Source: Flavobacteriales bacterium
GTDB taxonomy: Bacteria; Bacteroidota; Bacteroidia; Flavobacteriales_D; Sanyastnellaceae
Reading direction: 5' to 3'
DNA: 59,227 nt
NCBI GenBank assembly: GCA_002863145.1
Contig: PKDW01000100.1
Coordinates: forward strand, 1 to 59,227
The notes under the pieces were generated by a model. That model was not told the origin of the DNA. It saw nothing but the letters and a program-made list of their open reading frames with translations, and did not search any database. Below, piece after piece: positions 53,473-59,227 of this stretch; the first letter of the stretch is position 1, and every line of letters begins with the position of its first letter. Both the position numbers and the translations under genes were made by a program.

Positions 53473-54867
53473 ATGAAGGCCCTACAGACCCTCTTAACCG
53501 CCTTGGCCGTCTTGCTTGCGACCACCGCGAGTTTGGCCCAAGACGAACGCTACGGCGACACGCCGGACCAGCAACTCAAGTGCAAGGAGGCCTTGAGTGT
53601 CTACAAGTCCTACAAGAAGCAGAAGAACTACGACGAGGCTTACGTCCAATGGAGAAAGGCCTGCGACGTGTGCCCAGAAACAGCGAGTGAAGGCTTGTAT
53701 GCGGACGGTGCATCCTTCATCGGCAAGGAATTGAAAAAAGTGGAGGACGAAGACCCTCGAAAGGCGGTCTTGGTGGACAGCCTCCTTCACTTGCACGACA
53801 AGCGCATGGAATTGTACCCAAGCACCAAGCGCAGCCCAAACAACCGTTGTGTGGTGCTCGGTCGGAAGGCCACCGACTTTTACAAGTACAACCGCGACCA
53901 GCACCAGGCGGCCTACGAGATGTTCAAAGAGAGCATTGATTGTTTGAAGGAGGAATCCTCGGCCACGACCCTTTACCAATACTACACAGCAAGCTTCTAC
54001 ACCATGAAGCGCGAGTTGAAGGGAGACACCGTGGCGCAAGCGAACATGCGCGCCCAAATGTTGACCGACTACCTCGCCTTGACGGATTACGTGCAAGCCG
54101 GTTTGGCACGCGCCCAAGAAGCGGGCAAAGACCGCGACGTCAAGCGTTACGAAAAAGCCAAGGGCAACATTGAAACGGTGTTTGTGGCCATCGCTGACTG
54201 CGCCGACATGGTTCCAGTGTTGAATGTCGCTGTGGCCGCTGATCCCGACAACATGGATCTGAAGCTCAAGGTCCTGCGGTTGCTCAACAAAAAGGAGTGC
54301 ACCGACAACGACTTGTTCTTGCCTGTGGCCACCGCTGTTTACAGCGTGGAGCCCTCCGCACCTGCGGCTTACGCCATCGGCATCGGCTTTGCCAAGGCAA
54401 GCCAACTCGACTCGAGCTTGACCTACATGGAAGACGCCGTGAATCGTTGCGGCGATTGCACCGAGAAGTTGACCTACCTCTTGAAGACAGGCCAAATCGC
54501 CAGTGCCATGGGCCGCACAAGCACTGCCCGCAATTATGCGCGTCAGGTCTTGGCAGTCGATGCTGAGAACGCCGACGCCTTCATGTTGATCGGTGACGCC
54601 ATCGCCGGAAGCTCTTCCGCCTGCAATGACGGTGCGTTGGGAGGTCGCTCTGTGTATTGGGTGGCCAGCGACTACTACGCAAGAGCCAAGCGCTTGAACG
54701 AGGAACTCGCCGAGAAGGCCAGCAAGAAAATGGCCAACATGGCCAAGCAGTTCCCCACGGTGGATGACATTTTCACCTATGGAAAGCAAGCGGGTGGATC
54801 CTTCACGGTCCCCAACAAACCCGGATGCCCTTGCTCCGGCGAGACCACCACGATTCGCGTGCGCTGA
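53473..54867 (+). CDS. Secreted tetratricopeptide-repeat protein
   Basis: This 464-residue protein has a signal peptide (MKALQTLLTALAVLLATTASLAQ) and repeated helix pairs of TPR type (KQKNYDEAYVQWRKACDVCP, SQLDSSLTYMEDAVNRCG, SSACNDGALGGRSVYWVASDYY). Many cysteines fall in xCxxC-like pairs. It ends CPCSGETTTIRVR. It is probably a periplasmic scaffold. The ATG at 53473 gives the signal peptide; a longer frame from 53230 overlaps the barrel gene. The stop overlaps the lptC start by one base. Confidence 0.85.
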   Translation: MKALQTLLTALAVLLATTASLAQDERYGDTPDQQLKCKEALSVYKSYKKQKNYDEAYVQWRKACDVCPETASEGLYADGASFIGKELKKVEDEDPRKAVLVDSLLHLHDKRMELYPSTKRSPNNRCVVLGRKATDFYKYNRDQHQAAYEMFKESIDCLKEESSATTLYQYYTASFYTMKRELKGDTVAQANMRAQMLTDYLALTDYVQAGLARAQEAGKDRDVKRYEKAKGNIETVFVAIADCADMVPVLNVAVAADPDNMDLKLKVLRLLNKKECTDNDLFLPVATAVYSVEPSAPAAYAIGIGFAKASQLDSSLTYMEDAVNRCGDCTEKLTYLLKTGQIASAMGRTSTARNYARQVLAVDAENADAFMLIGDAIAGSSSACNDGALGGRSVYWVASDYYARAKRLNEELAEKASKKMANMAKQFPTVDDIFTYGKQAGGSFTVPNKPGCPCSGETTTIRVR

Positions 54868-55487
54868 TGGCCTTGCAGTGCGCAACGGAACATGCTGGAA
54901 ACCGCTCACCCCTCGAGGAATGGGCGGTTTTCTCGTTGTGTGCCATGCTCACGGCATGTGGTCCCTCCCCTGAGGTCGAAACCACCCAAGATGCCATGCC
55001 GGACATGCGGCCCTCCCAAGTGGTGCTCGAGGGCGTGTTCGAATACACCGAGCGCGGACGCGTGGTCCAGTCCCTTGAGGCCGCCAAATTGGAGCGCTGG
55101 GAATCGTCTGAATCCGCGGAGGAAACCCCAGATGTGTGGCATGTGGACGGTGGCTTCACCCTGTACATCGGAGGAACCCAAGCGAAGCACGACGCCAAGC
55201 TGTCCGCGGTACGTGGCACCTACGACGATGAAGCCGGACGGCTCGAAGCTTGGGAAGAGGTGGTCTTGGTGAACGAAGAAGGGGAGCGGCTGGAAACAGA
55301 GCACCTGATTTGGTCGCACGATTCCGATTTGGTCCGCACCGATCGGCCTGTGGCCATCCACAGTGCCCAAGGCGTTCTCCGAGGCCGTGGACTCAACTCG
55401 GACAGCCGTTTTGAGCGGTATGAAATCCTGTCGCCGACGGGGTCTTTTGACCTCGGCATGGACGACACCGCCGCGGAAGAGCGCTGA
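54867..55487 (+). CDS. lptC: LPS export protein LptC-like lipoprotein
   Basis: This 206-residue protein has a lipobox LTAC (Cys33 or so) after a rather long N-terminus, followed by an OstA/LptC jellyroll (about 60-190: VVLEGVFEYTERGRVVQSL, VRGTYDDEAGRLEAWEEVVL, LETEHLIWSHDSDLV). LptC ferries lipopolysaccharide from the LptB2FG pump to the periplasmic bridge. In most Proteobacteria it is a bitopic protein; a lipoprotein form is common in Bacteroidota. ATG 54867 overlaps the TPR gene stop (TGATG). A small membrane protein and a CNNM protein follow. Confidence 0.85.
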   Translation: MALQCATEHAGNRSPLEEWAVFSLCAMLTACGPSPEVETTQDAMPDMRPSQVVLEGVFEYTERGRVVQSLEAAKLERWESSESAEETPDVWHVDGGFTLYIGGTQAKHDAKLSAVRGTYDDEAGRLEAWEEVVLVNEEGERLETEHLIWSHDSDLVRTDRPVAIHSAQGVLRGRGLNSDSRFERYEILSPTGSFDLGMDDTAAEER

Positions 55488-55491
55488 ACAC

Positions 55492-55499
55492 CATCTTTG
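55492..55499 (+). promoter_or_regulatory. -7-like box (CATCTTTG) of the small membrane-protein gene
   Basis: CATCTTTG differs from TAnnTTTG at one base and ends 4 bases before the ATG at 55504. The spacing is the leaderless class. Confidence 0.3.
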
Positions 55500-55503
55500 C
55501 GTC

Positions 55504-55716
55504 ATGCCCTCTGAACAAAGTCCCTTGCCCTACAAAACCGCGCGCGCCGCGGAGCTCTTCTGGCTTGTGGCCTCCATTGCCACAACCCTCTATGTCCTCT
55601 GCTTGTGGTGGACCGAAGACTTGACCCGTTGGACCTTGGGCTTGTTTCCTTGCATTTCGTGGCTTTGGTACGGCGTGCGACGCGCGTTTCGCTTGCGCAT
55701 GACGAAACCCGATTGA
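55504..55716 (+). CDS. Small two-helix membrane protein
   Basis: This 70-residue protein has two hydrophobic helices (LFWLVASIATTLYVLCLWW and WTLGLFPCISWLWYGVRRAF) and a basic C-terminus (RLRMTKPD). I do not recognise the family. It lies 16 bases after lptC and 39 before the CNNM gene. It could be a subunit or assembly factor of a neighbour, but nothing in the sequence proves it. Confidence 0.65.
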   Translation: MPSEQSPLPYKTARAAELFWLVASIATTLYVLCLWWTEDLTRWTLGLFPCISWLWYGVRRAFRLRMTKPD

Positions 55717-55726
55717 CGCTCTGATG

Positions 55727-55734
55727 TATCTTTC
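55727..55734 (+). promoter_or_regulatory. -7-like box (TATCTTTC) before the CNNM gene
   Basis: TATCTTTC is one base from TAnnTTTG and lies 21 bases before the ATG at 55756. Confidence 0.3.
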
Positions 55735-55755
55735 GATGAACGCTACTCCTCCTGC

Positions 55756-57042
55756 ATGGACCCTGACCCTTCGAGTTCGATTCTGATTCTTGCCCTGTCG
55801 CTGTTGGCTTCTGCCTTTTTCTCGGGCATGGAGATGGCCTTTGTGGCGTCCAGCAGGCTTCAAACGGAGCTCAATGCGCAATCCTCCCTTCGCGGCAAAG
55901 TCATTGCAGCCCTCTCCAACCGCCCCCAGTTGTTCATCGCATCCATGCTGGTCGGCAACAACTTGGCCCTGGTCATTTGTGGCATGGAATCAGGGGCGCT
56001 CATCAGCGAATGGCTGTTTGGGGTCTCGGGATGGCAGGAGGCCACCCAACCCATGGTGGTGTTGGCCACGCAAACGCTGATCACCACTGCCGTGGTGTTG
56101 GTGCTGGCTGAATTCATGCCGAAATCCCTCTTCCACGCCTCCCCCAACGTCTGGCTTCAGGTCATGGCGTATCCCTTGTTGTTGTTGGTTGCCGTGCTTG
56201 CCTTGCCTGCATGGATTGTGATGATGTTGAGCAAAACGCTCCTCCGTCCCTTTGTAGGTGGCCAGGTTCAAGTGTCGGTGGAGTCGCTCGGGGTCAGCGA
56301 CCTGGACCATTTTTTGAAGAGCCTGAGCGGACGGATGGAGCCGGAGCAGGAGTTGGAGCACGAACTTCAAATCCTGCAGAACGCCCTCGATTTGCCGAGC
56401 ATTCAAGCCCGGGACAGCATGGTCCCACGCAACGAAGTCAGTGGCGTCGAAATCGACACCTCCGTGGAAGCCTTGCAAGACACCTTCTCACAATCGGGCT
56501 TCTCGAAACTGGTCGTGTACAAGGGCGACATCGACCACATCGTGGGGTACGTTCACGCCAAGGATTTGTTTGACCGCCCCGAATCCCTTCGGGCCATCTT
56601 GCTGCCCACGTTTCTGGTCCCGGAGCCCATGGCTGGTGACGAATTGCTGCGTCAATTTCTGAAGCGGCGCCGCCACCTTGCGGTCGTCGTCGATGAGTTT
56701 GGCGGCACGGCAGGCATCCTCACCATGGAGGACATCGTGGAAGAACTGCTCGGCGAAATCGACGACGAACACGACGACACCGAAGCGGTGGAACACGATC
56801 TTGGAGATGGGGTGTGGCGGGTGCCCGCGCGACGTGAAATCCGCGTGCTCAACGAACTGCATGGCTGGAACTTGCCCGAAGCCGACCACTACGACACGCT
56901 CGGCGGTCTGCTTCTGGATGTGGCCGGAGACATCCCCCAACAGGGCGCCCTCATCGCGCTGGATGGCCTCTCCTTCGTGGTCCGCGAGGTGGAGGAAAAC
57001 CGCATCGCCTGGGTGGAGTTTGTGCCTCCGCGTGAGGAGTGA
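55756..57042 (+). CDS. CNNM/CorC (HlyC) family membrane protein
   Basis: This 428-residue protein has the same layout as GldE: an N-terminal DUF21 transmembrane domain (about 1-195, ASAFFSGMEMAFVASSRLQT), two CBS domains (about 210-340, ARDSMVPRNEVSGVEIDT) and a CorC_HlyC tail (DHYDTLGGLLLDVAGD). These proteins are linked to magnesium or metal handling; the gld paralog has a separate role. Both paralogs being in one 8-kb stretch suggests gene duplication with divergence. ppiD follows 71 bases later. Confidence 0.9.
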   Translation: MDPDPSSSILILALSLLASAFFSGMEMAFVASSRLQTELNAQSSLRGKVIAALSNRPQLFIASMLVGNNLALVICGMESGALISEWLFGVSGWQEATQPMVVLATQTLITTAVVLVLAEFMPKSLFHASPNVWLQVMAYPLLLLVAVLALPAWIVMMLSKTLLRPFVGGQVQVSVESLGVSDLDHFLKSLSGRMEPEQELEHELQILQNALDLPSIQARDSMVPRNEVSGVEIDTSVEALQDTFSQSGFSKLVVYKGDIDHIVGYVHAKDLFDRPESLRAILLPTFLVPEPMAGDELLRQFLKRRRHLAVVVDEFGGTAGILTMEDIVEELLGEIDDEHDDTEAVEHDLGDGVWRVPARREIRVLNELHGWNLPEADHYDTLGGLLLDVAGDIPQQGALIALDGLSFVVREVEENRIAWVEFVPPREE

Positions 57043-57075
57043 CAAGCCAAACTTCGTGAGTTGCCCCGGAAACGT

Positions 57076-57083
57076 TATCTTCG
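57076..57083 (+). promoter_or_regulatory. Promoter -7 variant (TATCTTCG) of ppiD
   Basis: TATCTTCG, the TTCG form, lies 30 bases before the ATG. A GAGAGG purine run sits just before the start codon; in this phylum Shine-Dalgarno pairing is usually not decisive. Confidence 0.4.
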
Positions 57084-57113
57084 CAAACCTTAAAAACGCT
57101 AAGCGAGAGGACC

Positions 57114-59177
57114 ATGGCAATGATTGAACAAATCCGCAACAGACAAGGACTGTTGCTCGCAATGATCGGAATTGGAATGTTGGGCTTTTTGGTGCCCTAC
57201 GACGCCGTGTTGGCCCTGATGGGCCAAGGCAATGCCCGTGACGTGGGCAGCGTGGCAGGTGAAAGCATCAGCGCCATCGATTACCGCATGGAGGTGGACG
57301 AGCGCCGCCGACTCGGCTTTTCCGGAGACCAATTGCAAGACGAAGTGTGGGCTGACCTCACTGCCAACATCGTGTTGGACGACACATACGACGCCCTAGG
57401 GTTGGAAGTGACCGATGCCGAATTCCAAGAAATGCTCTTTGGCACCTTGGACTCTCCCTACATGGGCCGCGCATTCTACAGCAACGGAGAAAACAAGGCC
57501 TTCTGGCAGCAGAACTTCGGCGCGATGTTGACCACAGACCAAGGCAAGATGAACTTGCTGAGCTACAAGCGTCTCATCATTGCCAAGCGCAAGAAGGAGA
57601 AGATGGATGCCTTGCTCACCGACGCGCTTTACACGAACAGCTTGGAAGGCAAGTACGATTACATCAATACGGAGAAGAAAGCCGAGATCAAATACGTCGC
57701 CAAGCTGTACAAGAACATCAAAGACGACGAAGTCAGCGTGTCTGACAGCGATGTGAAGCGCTACTACAACGCCCACAAGAACGACCCCAAGTACCAACAA
57801 ACCGAAGGACGCGACATCTCCTACGTGAAGATTCCCGTGGGTGCCAGCGAGTCGGACATCAAAGCCATGGAGGTGGAGATGGAAACCACAGCTGAGGATT
57901 GGGCCGATGCCGACGAGGCGGAAGCGTTTGCCCAAGCGGCCAACGGCGGCCGTGAAGACATTCGCAATCTTCGCTTGGCTCAGGTGGAACTCGACCTCAA
58001 CGAAGCGAAGTTCTTCAGCGAACCTGTAGGCACCATCGTGGGTCCTTACACCAAGAATGGTCAACTCCAGGTGGCCCAAGTGTTGGAACGCACCATGGTT
58101 CCCGACGAAGCCGCCAAGTGCCGTCACATTCTGCTCTCTGCCAAAAACGCGAAAGACGAAGCTGAGATGGCTGCACTCGGTGCGCGTGCAGACAGCCTGA
58201 AGCGCGTGTTGCGCAACGGGGGGGACTTCGACGATTTGGTCCAGCGCTTCAGCGGTGACCCCGGTTCGAAAGCCACGGGTGGTGTGTACGATTTCTTCCC
58301 CAAGGGACGCATGGTGGCGCCTTTCGAGGACTTCTGCTTTGACAAACCCATTGGCTCAGTCGGATGGGTGGAGACCACTTACGGCGTGCACTTGATTGAA
58401 GTGCTCGACCGCCGCTCTGAAGTGGAAGAAGCACGCGTGGCATTCATTTCGAAGCCTGTGGCTGCCTCTGCCGCCACGGCACGTGACGCGTACGCCATGG
58501 CCAGTGAGTTCGCCATCAATGCCACCGACAAGGAGAGCTTGATGGCTGCTGCCAAGGAGGCCGGCTACGCCACTGCAGAAGCCAACAGCATTGCCCCAGG
58601 CGCCCGCGCCATTGCCGGCATCCGTGATGCCGGTGAGATTGTGGGCTGGGCGTACCGCAGTGAGCAAGGAGAAGTCTCCAACCCCATTCTCACGTCAGAC
58701 TTCTACGTTGTGGCCCATCTCGACGCAAGCAAACAGGACGGGGTCCCCGCCTTGGCCGACGTCGAAGAGGAGATGCGTGAAGGCGCCATGAACGAAGCGA
58801 AAGGCAAGCTCTACGCCTCCAAAATGGACGGTGCCAGTCTCGAAGAGGTGGCCGAAGGCATCGGCGAAACGGTAAAGACGGGACGTGACTTGAGCGTCAA
58901 GTTCCCCACGGTGCGCGGAAGCGGAGCATCCACCGAGCCCAAAGTGGCTGGTGCTGCATTGTCCATTCCTGTGGGCAACATGTCCAGCCCCATCGTGGGC
59001 ACGCACGGCGTCTGGGTCATTGCACCACAAAAGGTCACGCCAGCCGGCACCAAGGACAGCTACTTGGAAGAACAAAGCACGCTCGCCTCAAGGGCACGCA
59101 CGAACTTCCCCTTCACAGTGTTGAACACCATGCAGAAGGCCGCAGGCGTCGAAGACAACCGCCGTCAGCTGAACTGA
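57114..59177 (+). CDS. ppiD: PpiD-like peptidyl-prolyl isomerase/chaperone
   Basis: This 687-residue membrane-anchored chaperone has one helix near residues 14-35 (LLLAMIGIGMLGFLVPYDAV) and a SurA_N-like helical region. A parvulin domain lies at about 340-430: CRHILLSAKNAKDEAEM, FDDLVQRFSGDPGSKATGGV, YGVHLIEVLDRR. A C-terminal SurA-like region follows. It folds periplasmic and outer-membrane proteins near the translocon. The ATG at 57114 is supported by the PpiD opening MAMIEQIRNRQGLLLAMI. Only 50 bases follow, with no gene visible. Confidence 0.93.
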   Translation: MAMIEQIRNRQGLLLAMIGIGMLGFLVPYDAVLALMGQGNARDVGSVAGESISAIDYRMEVDERRRLGFSGDQLQDEVWADLTANIVLDDTYDALGLEVTDAEFQEMLFGTLDSPYMGRAFYSNGENKAFWQQNFGAMLTTDQGKMNLLSYKRLIIAKRKKEKMDALLTDALYTNSLEGKYDYINTEKKAEIKYVAKLYKNIKDDEVSVSDSDVKRYYNAHKNDPKYQQTEGRDISYVKIPVGASESDIKAMEVEMETTAEDWADADEAEAFAQAANGGREDIRNLRLAQVELDLNEAKFFSEPVGTIVGPYTKNGQLQVAQVLERTMVPDEAAKCRHILLSAKNAKDEAEMAALGARADSLKRVLRNGGDFDDLVQRFSGDPGSKATGGVYDFFPKGRMVAPFEDFCFDKPIGSVGWVETTYGVHLIEVLDRRSEVEEARVAFISKPVAASAATARDAYAMASEFAINATDKESLMAAAKEAGYATAEANSIAPGARAIAGIRDAGEIVGWAYRSEQGEVSNPILTSDFYVVAHLDASKQDGVPALADVEEEMREGAMNEAKGKLYASKMDGASLEEVAEGIGETVKTGRDLSVKFPTVRGSGASTEPKVAGAALSIPVGNMSSPIVGTHGVWVIAPQKVTPAGTKDSYLEEQSTLASRARTNFPFTVLNTMQKAAGVEDNRRQLN

Positions 59178-59227
59178 CTTGCTGGAATGCCAACGAGCAC
59201 AAACCCTGCAACCCCTTGAAATCAAGC

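Overview
The window comes from a GC-rich member of the Bacteroidota, most like the gliding or T9SS-bearing Flavobacteriales-type lineages. The evidence is the gene content: type IX secretion and gliding genes porV, porU, porP/sprF-like, gldJ, porX, gldE and gldD; the tig-clpP-clpX, mutY-ssb-gldE-gldD and pdhA-pdhC blocks; and a 29-codon AURKAIP1/COX24-type protein. Promoters fit the Bacteroidota -7 consensus TAnnTTTG, the clearest being TTG-N19-TACCTTTG before tRNA-Leu. The sequence looks chromosomal and mostly core. I see no insertion sequence, prophage, CRISPR array, integrase or defence island, and no stretch longer than about 220 bases lacks a gene.

Layout. 1-3.3 kb (minus): pdhA-pdhC followed by a truncated recG. 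3.5-5.0 kb (plus): a VTC-domain/DUF4956 pair. 5.0-10.7 kb (minus): porU, porV and ispF, encoding the T9SS sorting protease, its partner barrel and an isoprenoid enzyme. 10.8-16.3 kb (plus): a PorP/SprF-like barrel, gldJ, murF, tyrS. 16.4-24.8 kb: a PiT-like permease, a LuxE-like acyl transferase, a small lipoprotein, a Na/Pi symporter with a PhoU-like tail, and a 1339-residue secreted multidomain protein. 25-29.2 kb: rnhB, a glycosyltransferase, a Wzz-like protein and an O-antigen ligase/polymerase. 29.2-33.4 kb (minus): a PP2C phosphatase, efp and two tryptophan-rich barrel-like proteins. 33.5-40.3 kb (plus): tRNA-Leu, tig, clpP, clpX, a rhodanese lipoprotein, mutS. 40.3-43.6 kb (minus): porX, tsaE, ald. 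43.7-49.3 kb: an HD hydrolase, RNase G, a tiny ribosome-associated protein, a TPR protein and HU facing mutY and ssb. 49.3-59.2 kb (plus): gldE, gldD, coaX, an outer-membrane barrel, a TPR protein, lptC, a small membrane protein, a CNNM/CorC protein and a PpiD-like isomerase.

How the parts fit. Much of the window builds the cell envelope. T9SS cargo is processed at the surface by PorU/PorV, powered or stabilised by GldJ/GldD/GldE, and regulated by PorX. LptC, the Wzz-like protein, the O-antigen ligase and the glycosyltransferase make and export the surface glycan. PpiD, tig and ClpXP handle protein folding and turnover. The 1339-residue secreted protein, which lacks a recognisable T9SS C-terminal domain, is a candidate extracellular product.

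The most striking non-coding signal is the arrangement of -7 elements. In many genes the box lies only 4-6 bases before the start codon, which implies leaderless mRNAs. In two places a terminator hairpin runs directly into the next gene's -7 box. A 15-base block is identical before the porP-like gene and a lipoprotein gene, and a 10-bp-arm inverted repeat lies between pdhA and the VTC gene. All functions are inferred from reading the sequence; no database search was run.
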